Shown in pieces: positions 34,670 through 43,222 of a stretch of 64,000 nucleotides of DNA. The notes beneath the pieces were generated by a model. It saw nothing but the letters and a program-made list of their open reading frames with translations, had not been told where the DNA came from and ran no database searches. The translations under genes and the position numbers were made by a program. This DNA is from Marinomonas alcarazii (GTDB lineage: Bacteria > Pseudomonadota > Gammaproteobacteria > Pseudomonadales > Marinomonadaceae): positions 288,746 to 352,745 of the forward strand of contig NZ_QKLW01000003.1 in NCBI RefSeq assembly GCF_003208215.1, written 5' to 3'. Position 1 is the stretch's first letter. The number at the start of each line of letters is the position of its first letter.

Positions 34670-36092
34670 GGCAACTACCTCGATTCGTCGGCAATTGATT
34701 CTAATGGTGGCGACCGTGTTGATTGTGATTAATGCAGTGGCTCTTTGGAGTGTGCATATTTATGCAAATAGAGCGGCAAAAGAGTCTTATGATCGGCTTC
34801 TTTATGGCTCTGCTTTACAGATGGCCGAAAATATCAACATATTGGATTCGCAATACTTTATCGATTTGCCCGTTTCTGCATTTGAAACTTTAGCCTTATC
34901 TGCCTCAGATCGTGCTTTTTATTCCATTATGAATGGACAATATCAAGTGCTGACAGGTTACAAAGATCTTCCTAATATCCCGTTTACCCAGTTGCTTCAG
35001 CAATCCAGCGAGAAAGAAAAATTTATTCCTATTTATTATGAAGCTATGTATCGCGATGAGATGGTTCGTTTTGTTGCGTTAGGGAAACGCCTGTTAGAGG
35101 GAGATAGTGTTAACGATGTTTTTATTATTGTTGGCCAAACATTAGATGCTCGGCGCGCAGCGGCGACGGAAATCAGCCAAATGGCACTGCAATTTGTTAC
35201 TTTGTTTTTCTTTATCACGTTACTTTTATTGCTTTTCGTTATTTGGCGAGTATTGCAACCATTGCAAACGATCAAGCAAGCCATTACAGAGCGCTCGTCT
35301 CAAGAGCTGTCTCCTTTAGATGCAAATGTTCCCAGTGAGATAGCACCTTTACTAAAAAGTATTAATTATTTTATGGCTCAGCTGGATAGTACGTTAAATC
35401 GACTAAAACGTTTTACAGCAGAAGCGGCTCATCAGATCCGTACGCCTTTGGCTGGCCTAAATTCACAGGCGCAAAACGCAATAGATGAAACCGATGAAAT
35501 GTTACGACAAAAGCAGCTACAGCATATTTTAGAAAGTAGTAACCTATTGACCAATACGGTCAATCAGCTTCTTAGCCGCGCTACGTTGACACATCGTTAT
35601 CAGAGTCATCCTTTTAGCCCTGTGTCTTTGGACTATGTGATCAAAGAGACTTGTCGTGATCTAGTGGTTTGGGCTTTAGAGCGGGAAGTGGAGATTGAAT
35701 ATGTTGGAGATATAAAGGCAACAATTAACGGAGATGAGTTTGCTCTCAAACAAATGCTGCAAAATATCATCGAAAATGCCATTAAATACAGCCCAAAAAG
35801 CGGTGTGGTTGAAGTTGAGTTAATGATTGTTTTTGAGCAATCCGTACCCTTAATTGTGCTACAAATTCGAGACCAAGGAGTAGGTGTATCGGATCAGGAT
35901 AAGGAACATATTTTCGAGTACTTTTATCGTAGTCCTGACAATTTTGCATCAGGTTCCGGAATCGGTTTATCGATTGCTAAAGACGTAGCAGAACACCATG
36001 ATGCTAGATTTCACTTAAAAGATAATCAGCCAACCGGATTAATTGTAGAAGTCATTTTCCCTCAACGAAAAGGACTGTCGTATGAAGGTTAG
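34662..36092 (+). CDS. Sensor histidine kinase (TctE-like)
   Basis: The 476-residue kinase starts at ATG 34662; the longer frame would be buried in the response regulator gene. TM1 lies at about 10-30, a periplasmic sensor at about 31-170 and TM2 at about 175-200. HAMP follows, then HisKA with the histidine in FTAEAAHQIRTPLAGL (about 259). HATPase motifs are MLQNIIENAIKYSP, DQGVGVSDQDKEHIFEYFYRS and GSGIGLSIAKDV. It overlaps the next gene by 11 bp. The trio of regulator, kinase and periplasmic binding protein is a three-component arrangement. Confidence 0.9.
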   Translation: MAKATTSIRRQLILMVATVLIVINAVALWSVHIYANRAAKESYDRLLYGSALQMAENINILDSQYFIDLPVSAFETLALSASDRAFYSIMNGQYQVLTGYKDLPNIPFTQLLQQSSEKEKFIPIYYEAMYRDEMVRFVALGKRLLEGDSVNDVFIIVGQTLDARRAAATEISQMALQFVTLFFFITLLLLLFVIWRVLQPLQTIKQAITERSSQELSPLDANVPSEIAPLLKSINYFMAQLDSTLNRLKRFTAEAAHQIRTPLAGLNSQAQNAIDETDEMLRQKQLQHILESSNLLTNTVNQLLSRATLTHRYQSHPFSPVSLDYVIKETCRDLVVWALEREVEIEYVGDIKATINGDEFALKQMLQNIIENAIKYSPKSGVVEVELMIVFEQSVPLIVLQIRDQGVGVSDQDKEHIFEYFYRSPDNFASGSGIGLSIAKDVAEHHDARFHLKDNQPTGLIVEVIFPQRKGLSYEG

Positions 36093-37185
36093 TTGTCTTT
36101 TAGGGCTTGGTTTATTTTTGGTCAGTCGTATGGTGTTTGCTGATGCCGTACCACAAGATTCTTATATCGCTTTTCCAAGTTTGAATAAACAACCCAAGTA
36201 TCAGGGGGATGTACTCGCTATTTATGGTGCCGTAAATCATCAGGCCATTGAACCATTGTTTAGGGCATATCAAGAAAAGTACCCGAATGTAGCCATTCAC
36301 TACACAGAGTCGAATACTCGTCATTTATACGAGCAATTTATCTCTCAGCCTAATATTAGACCGGACGTGATGCTTAGCCCGGCGATGGATCTTCAATTTA
36401 AGTTGGCAAATGATGGTTACGCATTAGCTTATAACTCGCCAGAGCTTGTTAATGTTCCCAAGGGGTCACATTGGCGAAATGAGTTGTTTGGTTTTACCTA
36501 CGAACCCATCGTAACGGCGATAAACAGCGATATTCTGACGGGGGACGAGTTGCCGCAAAGCCGTGAGCAGCTATTGAATTTGATCCGGAATAAAAATCAT
36601 CTCTTAGACGATAAAATGGGCTTGTTTAATATTGAGCAATCTGGATTGGGTTACTTAACATGGGCCTATGACGGTCAGCAATCCCGTAGTTATGGTCGGT
36701 TATTGGAAGCGTTTGGGAGGCATCAAGCTCGGCTTTATACGGATACATCCTCTATGCTAAATGCGCTTTTAAAAGGCCAGATATTCATCGCTTATAATCT
36801 TGTTGGTGCCTATTCCTATAAATGGTCGCAACAGTATGAATGGATCAAAACCATCATGCCGACAGATTATACGACGATCATAATGCGCACCGCATTTATT
36901 CCTCGTGATGCTAAGCAGCCGATATTGGCGAAGCGTTTTATTGATCTCTTATTGTCTTCAGAAGGGCAGCATGTACTTGCAAATCAATCAGGTATTACGC
37001 CAATAAGCACAAAGGTTAAAGGCCCATATAGTCGAGATGAATTGAGTAAATTGCCACATGGGATTTTTCGTCCAATTCCTCTTGGCTTAGAACTGCTTAT
37101 TCAAACAGACGATGCCAAAAAACAACTTATTTATCATGAATGGGATAATGCTATGTTTGCTGAGCCTAACAATCTTTCTCAATAG
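36082..37185 (+). CDS. Periplasmic solute-binding protein of a three-component sensor
   Basis: The 367-residue periplasmic-binding-protein fold II member has a signal peptide (1-20, ending SRMVFADA). YQGDVLAIYGAVNHQAIEPLFRAYQEKYPNVAIHYTESNTRHLYEQFISQ resembles Fbp/PgtC-type binding proteins. It overlaps the kinase gene by 11 bp, and no ABC permease or ATPase gene follows. The next genes form a TAXI-TRAP system with its own binding protein. It is therefore best read as a periplasmic sensory partner of the kinase (as PgtC for PgtBA), by inference. Confidence 0.78.
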   Translation: MKVSCLLGLGLFLVSRMVFADAVPQDSYIAFPSLNKQPKYQGDVLAIYGAVNHQAIEPLFRAYQEKYPNVAIHYTESNTRHLYEQFISQPNIRPDVMLSPAMDLQFKLANDGYALAYNSPELVNVPKGSHWRNELFGFTYEPIVTAINSDILTGDELPQSREQLLNLIRNKNHLLDDKMGLFNIEQSGLGYLTWAYDGQQSRSYGRLLEAFGRHQARLYTDTSSMLNALLKGQIFIAYNLVGAYSYKWSQQYEWIKTIMPTDYTTIIMRTAFIPRDAKQPILAKRFIDLLLSSEGQHVLANQSGITPISTKVKGPYSRDELSKLPHGIFRPIPLGLELLIQTDDAKKQLIYHEWDNAMFAEPNNLSQ

Positions 37186-37290
37186 CTTTTATTTTTTATG
37201 ATGTATTCAAGATCCATGAAAGGTTCATGAAAGGTTTCTTCGCTAGAGTGTTCTAAGCAATAACAAAACAAAAATAAGTTGGAGAATATT

Positions 37291-38229
37291 ATGTTTAAAA
37301 AACTGCTTATAGCGAGTGCCTTGTGTACGACTTTAGTCAATAGTCCTGTTCAAGCGGCAGAACGTGTATCCATTGGAACTGGCGGAACGGGCGGCTTGTT
37401 TTATGTGATTGGTGCAGGGATTTCTGAAACTCTCAACAAACACATGGACAATACGACGGCACGGGCCGAAGTAACTGGTGCGTCTGTGGAAAACAATCAC
37501 CGCGTTGCAGCAGGCCAAATGACAATGGGATTATCTTCTTCTTCAACTTTGTTTGAAGCAAAAAATGGCCAAGGCCCATTTAAAGTTAGCGGACCTTTGG
37601 ACGTGGCTGGTATTGCCTATTTATATCCAGCAGTGTTGCAGGTCGCAACGATTTCCGGAAAAGGAGTCGACTCCTTTGAAGGCTTAAAAGGCAAGCGTGT
37701 TAGCATGGGGCCTCCAGGAAGTAATGCCGCGGTTTTAGCAACTCGTTTGTTACAGGAATATGGTGTCTTTGACGATATCACACCACGTTTTCTTTCTTAT
37801 AACGAAGGGGTAAAAGCCTTGGTAAACGGCCAAGTTGATGCGACAGTGGTTTTGGCAGGTGCACCGACTTCCTCTTTGATTGATCTCGACTCACAAACTG
37901 ACATGAAATTGTTGTCAGCTGATATTGATAAACTCGATAGTTTGATCCAAAAATACCCTTTCTATCAAGCTTACTCTCTGCCTGCTGAAACCTACCCAGA
38001 TCAAACCAAACAGATTTTGATGATTAATGATCCTGCTATTTTGTTCACCAGCGGTAAAGAAGATCAGAGCAAAATTTATAATATCACCAAAGCAATTTTT
38101 TCTCATTTAGATGAGCTTGGTCAAATTCACCCACAAGCAAAAGCAATTTCGTTAGAAACCGCAAAACGCACTCCTGTTACATTGCACCCAGGTGCGAAAA
38201 AATATTATGACGAAGTAAGCGAAAACTAG
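37291..38229 (+). CDS. TAXI family TRAP transporter solute-binding protein (second)
   Basis: The 312-residue protein starts at ATG 37291, preceded by GGAG at 37281-37284. A TTG four codons upstream would bury this ribosome binding site in the gene. The signal peptide ends NSPVQAAE. The mature start RVSIGTGGTGGLFYVIGAGISETLNKH is a TAXI signature, as is GKRVSMGPPGSNAAVLATRLL. It delivers its ligand to the fused permease encoded 10 bp downstream. It is clearly diverged from the TAXI protein at 14398, so a different ligand is likely. Confidence 0.92.
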   Translation: MFKKLLIASALCTTLVNSPVQAAERVSIGTGGTGGLFYVIGAGISETLNKHMDNTTARAEVTGASVENNHRVAAGQMTMGLSSSSTLFEAKNGQGPFKVSGPLDVAGIAYLYPAVLQVATISGKGVDSFEGLKGKRVSMGPPGSNAAVLATRLLQEYGVFDDITPRFLSYNEGVKALVNGQVDATVVLAGAPTSSLIDLDSQTDMKLLSADIDKLDSLIQKYPFYQAYSLPAETYPDQTKQILMINDPAILFTSGKEDQSKIYNITKAIFSHLDELGQIHPQAKAISLETAKRTPVTLHPGAKKYYDEVSEN

Positions 38230-38239
38230 GAGAGCTATT

Positions 38240-40192
38240 ATGTTGAAATCAGATTCCAGCAATGGCTTTCAAAGTTTGCTCCTTGAATCAAAATTCGCTG
38301 GTGGCAAGGAACGTCTAGCAGTCTCTTTATTGTTTAGTGTGATCGCCGCTGGAATCGCCAGTCTTGTGCTGTATGGTGCGTATTATGGCGGCATTACCGC
38401 GTTGCTATTGAGGTCTTCGTTTTTCTCACTAGTTGCGGCTGCTGCCATGCTGTTTTACGCGCTAAGGTACAAGAATATCATGGGCCGTGGCGTGTTTTAT
38501 CTATTGGCCCTATTGGCTTTAATTCCGGGGCCTTACTTGTGGCATTACTACATTGATATTGTCATGCGCGGCGCTATGTCGGTTGAGCAAGATAGGTTGA
38601 TCTTTATTGCTCTGATTGCGGTGGTGTTTGTCTTTGTTCGTATTGCTGTAGGTAGGGCATTGATTATTTTGATGGCCCTTGCTTTTCTTTATGCGTATTT
38701 TGGCTATTTGATCCCTGGTAAATATGGTCATGGTGGCTATGACATTAGCCGTTTCACCTCAACTCTGATGTTATCGACTGAAGGGGTTTATGGTGTACCA
38801 ATGGGGGTCGCCGTTGAGTATATTTTCCTCTTCGGTTTGTTTGGTGCCATTTTAACTAAAATTGGTACGGGTGAAGTTTTTGTTGATTTGGCCCGTGGTT
38901 TGACTGGACGTGTGCAAGGTGGCCCTGGCTTATCTGCGGCTTTGTCTAGCGCATTGCTTGGCTCCCTTAACGGCAGCGCTGTGGCCAACGTAGTGACTAC
39001 AGGCACTTTTACTATTCCGTTGATGAAACGCGTAGGCTACAGTGCAAAACTGGCTGGAGCGATCGAAGCCGCTGCATCTTCGGCGGGGCAAATTATGCCA
39101 CCGGTCATGGGGGCTGCTGCTTTCTTGATGGCAGAAATGATTGGGATTCCTTATGCGGAAGTTGCAATGGCCGCTTTGGTTCCTGCACTTTTGTATATTT
39201 TAGCGCTGATGATTTCAGTGCGGCTAGAAGCTGGACGCCTTAATTTAGAAAGGGATACCGAAGCTGGCTTACAATTGTTATTAAATACACTGAGAACAAA
39301 GAGCTATCTTTTGCTTCCGCTGGTGGTTTTAATCGGTCTGATGATTTCAGGTAAATCACCAACCCAAGCTGCCGTTATGGGGATTTTGGCTGGTTTGCTT
39401 GTTTGTCCTTGGAAAAAAGCCACTCGTATAAATGTGGTCGATTTGATAGCGGCTTGTAAGGAAACCTTGTCTTCGACGCTACCGATAGTGGCGGCTGTTG
39501 CAGCCGCTGGCGTGATTATCGGTATTCTGAATTTGACTGGTATGGGCTTGATGTTGTCTGGTTTGATCATTGAACTGGGTGATGGCAATTTATGGGCCGT
39601 TTTATTACTCACTGCATTGGCGTCTTTTGTTTTGGGTATGGGATTACCAACATCAGCGGCGTATTTGTTGCTCGCAGTATTGGTTGCGCCTGCGATGACA
39701 CAACTTGGTATGGAAACCCTGTCGGCGCACATGTTCATTTTCTACTTTGGTTTAGTGTCTGCCATTACTCCACCTGTTGCATTAGCAGCTTACGCGGCGG
39801 CGACAATTTCTGGTGCCGAACCGAATGAAACGGCCGTTGAATCCATGCGGTTAGGTTTTGTTAAGCTTTTGGTTCCGTTCTTATTCGTGACCATGCCGGG
39901 TATTTTATTGATTGGGACAACGACGAGTGTGATCGCGGCAATCTCGTTCGCTACCTTGGCAACCGCATCGATGAGCATCGGCTTTTCTGGCTGGTTACGT
40001 GAGAATTTATCTTGGGTGACTCGTATACTATATGTTGTTGCCGCGATACTTATTGCTTGGCCTGCGGCTGCTACGGACACTTCCTTATTTGTAGTCTGTG
40101 CGCGAGTATTGGGTGTGATGGTGTTTGCCGTTTTGCTTCTGAAAGCGAGCATGGGCGCGAAAGCTGATACGCTTAAAGCGGCTAAAGTGTAA
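38240..40192 (+). CDS. TRAP transporter fused permease (second, TAXI type)
   Basis: The 650-residue fused DctQM permease has FGLFGAILTKIGTGEVFVDLARGLTGRVQGGPGLSAALSSALLGSLNGSAVANVVTTGTFTIPLMKRVGYSAKLAGAIEAAASSAGQIMPPVMGAAAFLMAEM and GMGLPTSAAYLLLAVLVAP. FYFGLVSAITPPVALAAYAAA follows. It lacks the long DUF3394-like tail of the permease at 15464, explaining the 200-residue difference. AGGAGAG precedes the ATG. The transporter operon sits behind the three-component regulator operon with a 105-bp gap. Confidence 0.92.
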   Translation: MLKSDSSNGFQSLLLESKFAGGKERLAVSLLFSVIAAGIASLVLYGAYYGGITALLLRSSFFSLVAAAAMLFYALRYKNIMGRGVFYLLALLALIPGPYLWHYYIDIVMRGAMSVEQDRLIFIALIAVVFVFVRIAVGRALIILMALAFLYAYFGYLIPGKYGHGGYDISRFTSTLMLSTEGVYGVPMGVAVEYIFLFGLFGAILTKIGTGEVFVDLARGLTGRVQGGPGLSAALSSALLGSLNGSAVANVVTTGTFTIPLMKRVGYSAKLAGAIEAAASSAGQIMPPVMGAAAFLMAEMIGIPYAEVAMAALVPALLYILALMISVRLEAGRLNLERDTEAGLQLLLNTLRTKSYLLLPLVVLIGLMISGKSPTQAAVMGILAGLLVCPWKKATRINVVDLIAACKETLSSTLPIVAAVAAAGVIIGILNLTGMGLMLSGLIIELGDGNLWAVLLLTALASFVLGMGLPTSAAYLLLAVLVAPAMTQLGMETLSAHMFIFYFGLVSAITPPVALAAYAAATISGAEPNETAVESMRLGFVKLLVPFLFVTMPGILLIGTTTSVIAAISFATLATASMSIGFSGWLRENLSWVTRILYVVAAILIAWPAAATDTSLFVVCARVLGVMVFAVLLLKASMGAKADTLKAAKV

Positions 40193-40228
40193 CGATCATT
40201 ATCGTAATCTTTTACTTAATAATGCTAA

Positions 40229-40268
40229 AAAGCCTCGCATTGAAAGTTGTAAAGTGCGGGGCTTTTTT
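40229..40268 (+). terminator. Rho-independent terminator after the second TAXI-TRAP operon
   Basis: AAGCCTCGCA (40230-40239) pairs with TGCGGGGCTT (40255-40264) with one G-T pair, followed by a T-run. The minus strand does not carry an equivalent T-run, so it mainly serves the plus-strand operon. Confidence 0.8.
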
Positions 40269-40284
40269 ATACGAATAGCATTGC

Positions 40285-40422
40285 TCAAGGCAATCCTGTC
40301 ATCAGCAGTTTAATACCATAAGATGCGGTTAATATGGCAATAAAGCCAATGCCGTAGAGCAGCAAAAAACATTGCCACGGTTTGAGTTTGGCGGCTTTTT
40401 CTTTCAGGCTTTTGAGCGACAT
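40285..40422 (-). CDS. Small membrane protein of the cytochrome bd operon (DUF2474/CioZ-like candidate)
   Basis: A 45-residue ORF starts MSLKSLKEKAAKLKPWQCFL. A basic N-terminus is followed by one transmembrane helix (CFLLLYGIGFIAILTASYGIKLLM). Its ATG overlaps the cydB stop by one base (TAATG), which implies translational coupling and real expression. Many bd oxidases have a single-helix accessory subunit (CydX, or DUF2474/CioZ next to cyanide-insensitive CIO-type oxidases). Position, size and topology fit that role. It does not resemble CydX in sequence. No ribosome binding site of its own is needed. Confidence 0.7.
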   Translation of the reverse strand: MSLKSLKEKAAKLKPWQCFLLLYGIGFIAILTASYGIKLLMTGLP

Positions 40423-41432
40423 TAGTAACCCTCCTGATAATCTTCCACCTTACCGGCAAAGACGCGGTAACCCCATAAAGTGTAAGTACAAATCAAGGGC
40501 ACAAAGATGCAGATACCAGGCAGCAAGAAAAGCAAGCTGCTGTCTGGCGAAGCGGCTTCCATAAAGGTTAGTTGTCTTGGAATAAGGTACGGGAATAAAC
40601 CAACGACAAGTCCTGCAAAGCCTAGTAAGAAGAGGGTTGCTGCGTACCAGAATGGTCGACCTTCATGATGAGTGATACCAGCGGAGTGACTGTTTAAATC
40701 TTTCCAAGCCAATGCGGCAACGACTAAGGTAATAATAGGCAAGGGCGATAGCCATAAAAAATTTAAGCCGGAGAACCAGCGTTGACGAATGTCTACTTGG
40801 CTCACTACTGTCCACACGCTGACAATAACCATGGCTAAAATGGTGATCAGCAAGAGTCGCTTGCCTAATTTGGCTGCGTGATCTTGGATACGCCCACGAC
40901 TTTTCATAAACAAATAACAAGCAGCCAACAGAGCATACCCTGCCATTACGGCAAAGCCAGTTAATATAGAAAAAGGTGTTAGCCAATGTAAGCTAGACAA
41001 ACTGTCGACACCGACTGGCACGCCTTGAACGATGGAGCCGAGCAATATGCCTTGGCAAAATGCTGCTATGGCTGACCCCGCGCTAAATGCAAGGTCCCAA
41101 TAAGGTCGAGATGTATCGGATTTAAATCGATACTCGAACGCCACGCCACGAAAGATCAAAGCAAACAGCATCAGCATGATAGGCAAGTAAAAGGTTGAGG
41201 TAATGCCAGCATAAGCAGCGGGAAACGCCGCAAACAACACCACACCACCAAATACTAACCAAGTTTCGTTACCATCCCAAACGTGTGAAATAGAACGCAT
41301 TAAATGATCTCGCTCGCCTTCTTGGTTAAACCAAGGGTAGAGAATGCCAATCCCTAGATCGAAGCCATCGAGTAACACGTACATGAAGATGGCAAAGCCT
41401 AAGACAAGGAAGTAGAAAAGTGCTAAATCCAT
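40422..41432 (-). CDS. cydB: Cytochrome bd-type quinol oxidase subunit II
   Basis: The 336-residue membrane protein starts MDLALFYFLVLGFAIFMYVLLDGFDLGIGIL. The DGFDLG motif near residue 22, HVWDGNETWLVFGGVVLFAAFPAAYA (about 50-75), FRGVAFEYRFK and the C-terminal CTYTLWGYRVF are CydB signatures. With subunit I it makes the haem-containing terminal oxidase that reduces oxygen without proton pumping. One-base overlaps with cydA upstream and the small ORF downstream show tight coupling. Confidence 0.95.
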   Translation of the reverse strand: MDLALFYFLVLGFAIFMYVLLDGFDLGIGILYPWFNQEGERDHLMRSISHVWDGNETWLVFGGVVLFAAFPAAYAGITSTFYLPIMLMLFALIFRGVAFEYRFKSDTSRPYWDLAFSAGSAIAAFCQGILLGSIVQGVPVGVDSLSSLHWLTPFSILTGFAVMAGYALLAACYLFMKSRGRIQDHAAKLGKRLLLITILAMVIVSVWTVVSQVDIRQRWFSGLNFLWLSPLPIITLVVAALAWKDLNSHSAGITHHEGRPFWYAATLFLLGFAGLVVGLFPYLIPRQLTFMEAASPDSSLLFLLPGICIFVPLICTYTLWGYRVFAGKVEDYQEGY

Positions 41433-42856
41433 TATTTATCTCCTTGTGCTTTTAAACTTTGGTTTTCAGTGTTTAGGGATTTTACCCAAGCCAATGCGTA
41501 GCCTGGTGCTTTCATACCAATCAATTGTTGTTCGAGAGCTTTCATTGACGGCGGCCCCTTCTTGATCAGTTTGCGCATGAAGTAGAGGTAAACACCAATC
41601 AGCAAACTGTAAATGATCACAAACATGGTTAAGGTAAACAGCACGCGCTCTGGAGGAAGTGGTGATACGATCTCCGATGTTCTAACGAGGTTGTAGACAA
41701 TCCAAGGTTGGCGGCCGATTTCCACCACATACCAACCTGCTAGTACTGCAATGACACCCATAGGCGTAAAAAATGTCACGATAGACAAGAAGGCTTTGTT
41801 TTCATACAAGCGGCCTTTACGACGTAATAAAAGTGCTAGCGCCGCGATGCCCATCATGCCAAAACCAATACCCACCATGACACGGAAAGACCAAAACACT
41901 AACGGCACATTGGGTCTGTCTTCTGGCGGTACGGCTTTTAGACCTTGTACTGCACCATCCCAAGAATGAGTGAGTATCAAACTGCCGAGATTTGGAATGC
42001 CGACTTGATAATCGTTTGATTCCGTTTTCATGTTTGGCATAGCGAACAGTAACAGCGGCACGTTTTCTTCTTCCGCAGGCCAAATACCTTCCATTGCAGC
42101 GAGTTTAGTTGGCTGATGTTCTTTGACGTTCAAGCCGTGCATATCGCCAATCCATGCTTGCAGTGGCGTTAGTACCAAGGCAAACCACATGCACATGGAC
42201 AGTCCTTTTTTCGCAAAGGGAATGTTTTGCTTTTTCAGCAAGTAGTAAGTACTGATGCCCGCCACGACAAAAGTCGCGGTAATCAATGACGCAACCAGCA
42301 TGTGAGTAAGGCGGTAGGGCATAGACGGATTGAAGATGACTTCCATCCAACTCGAGACTTCGAATTTACCATTGACGATCTTGTAGCCTGTTGGTGTTTG
42401 CATCCATGAGTTCGCCACAATGATCCAAAATGCAGAAATCCAAGTACCTATCATTACGGTGACGGTTGCAAAGAAATGCAACTTGCGGCCAACGCGCTGC
42501 CAACCAAATAGCATGACGCCAAGAAAGCCTGCTTCCATAAAAAAGGCAGTCAGCACTTCGTACGCCATCAAAGGACCAAGAATGGCACCGGTGATTTCGG
42601 AGAACTTGGAAAAGTTCGTACCAAATTCGTAGGACAAAACAATGCCAGATACCACGCCCATACCAAAGGTAATGGCAAACGGCTTGATCCAAAATTTGGC
42701 AAGCTGCAAATAGTAAGGGTTGTGTGTTTTAAGCCACAGCCCTTCCCAAATGGCAATCAGCGTTGCCAAACCAATGGTGATACTGGGAAAAATAATGTGA
42801 AAACTCACCGTAAAGGCGAACTGTATACGAGATAAAATGGCGACGTCGAGGTCCAT
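41432..42856 (-). CDS. cydA: Cytochrome bd-type quinol oxidase subunit I, short Q-loop (CIO-like)
   Basis: The 474-residue protein starts MDLDVAILSRIQFAFTVSFHIIFPSITIGLA with the conserved haem-ligand His near residue 20. FGMGVVSGIVLSYEFGTNF, MEAGFLGVMLFGWQRVG, PYRLTHMLVAS, QPTKLAAMEGIW and GWYVVEIGRQPWIVYNLVRT follow. It is shorter than E. coli CydA (522) because the Q-loop is short, the form typical of cyanide-insensitive CIO oxidases. GGGAG precedes the ATG. It is the first large gene of an operon under a predicted FNR/ANR box. Confidence 0.94.
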   Translation of the reverse strand: MDLDVAILSRIQFAFTVSFHIIFPSITIGLATLIAIWEGLWLKTHNPYYLQLAKFWIKPFAITFGMGVVSGIVLSYEFGTNFSKFSEITGAILGPLMAYEVLTAFFMEAGFLGVMLFGWQRVGRKLHFFATVTVMIGTWISAFWIIVANSWMQTPTGYKIVNGKFEVSSWMEVIFNPSMPYRLTHMLVASLITATFVVAGISTYYLLKKQNIPFAKKGLSMCMWFALVLTPLQAWIGDMHGLNVKEHQPTKLAAMEGIWPAEEENVPLLLFAMPNMKTESNDYQVGIPNLGSLILTHSWDGAVQGLKAVPPEDRPNVPLVFWSFRVMVGIGFGMMGIAALALLLRRKGRLYENKAFLSIVTFFTPMGVIAVLAGWYVVEIGRQPWIVYNLVRTSEIVSPLPPERVLFTLTMFVIIYSLLIGVYLYFMRKLIKKGPPSMKALEQQLIGMKAPGYALAWVKSLNTENQSLKAQGDK

Positions 42857-42903
42857 AATGGCTCCCTTGGGTGTCAGTAAGCGTTAAGAGATTGAAGTTA
42901 AAA

Positions 42904-43020
42904 CTAGGCATTTCTCTTAATTCTTAGCGTACGCATTTGCTGCAAAGCCAGAGGGAGTAGCGCTAAGCCTACAATGCTAAAAAGTGCGATGATTTCAGTC
43001 ATTAAAAATTCAGTATTCAT
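42904..43020 (-). CDS. 38-residue putative membrane ORF upstream of cydA
   Basis: The minus strand from ATG at 43020 gives MNTEFLMTEIIALFSIVGLA followed by LLPLALQQMRTLRIKRNA. That is one hydrophobic helix (about 9-27) followed by a basic tail, in the usual inside-positive layout. TAGGA lies about 10 bases upstream. It lies 47 bp before cydA on the same strand, within reach of the FNR box. I do not recognise it. It could be a real small oxidase-associated protein or a leader peptide. A FNR class II promoter would start transcription close to or inside it, which argues against full translation. Confidence 0.4.
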   Translation of the reverse strand: MNTEFLMTEIIALFSIVGLALLPLALQQMRTLRIKRNA

Positions 43021-43048
43021 GATAGTTGTCCTATAAGTTGAAGGTGGT

Positions 43049-43062
43049 TTGATATAGATCAA
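43049..43062. promoter_or_regulatory. FNR/ANR box upstream of the cyd operon
   Basis: TTGATATAGATCAA is a perfect match to the FNR/ANR consensus TTGAT-N4-ATCAA. Its centre is 35 bp from the small ORF start and about 200 bp from cydA. A possible -10 (TATCAT on the minus strand, 43024-43019) is spaced 24 bp from the box, close to but not exactly the class II FNR geometry (22 bp). Control of the oxidase by oxygen level through FNR/ANR is inferred. Confidence 0.75.
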
Positions 43063-43153
43063 AGGTTTCTTTCAGTAGAGCAAAGGGCAGGCCAACTATT
43101 AGCTGAATTTATATTATTGATTTTAAAGGGGAAATTTATAATTTTGCTTGAGG

Positions 43154-43209
43154 TGTAAAAAAAGTTTACGATTTTCTCACTTTATGATGTAAACGAGGTT
43201 TACGATTTT
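43154..43209. repeat. Two 22-bp copies of a palindromic motif, likely operator pair
   Basis: Copies at 43154-43175 and 43188-43209 share TGTAAA, then a variable centre, then GTTTACGATTTT, with identical spacing and a 34-bp period. Copy 2 contains the perfect inverted repeat GTAAAC-GAG-GTTTAC. They lie between the divergent cyd operon and the histidine kinase gene, the second reaching the kinase's longest possible start. This looks like a pair of regulator-binding sites on nearly the same DNA face; the regulator is unknown. Confidence 0.6.
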
Positions 43210-43222
43210 GACGCTTTCGTTG

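Noticed and set aside
42105..42350. Minus-strand alternative frames inside cydA
   Set aside because: They are out-of-frame shadows of a clearly recognised oxidase subunit.
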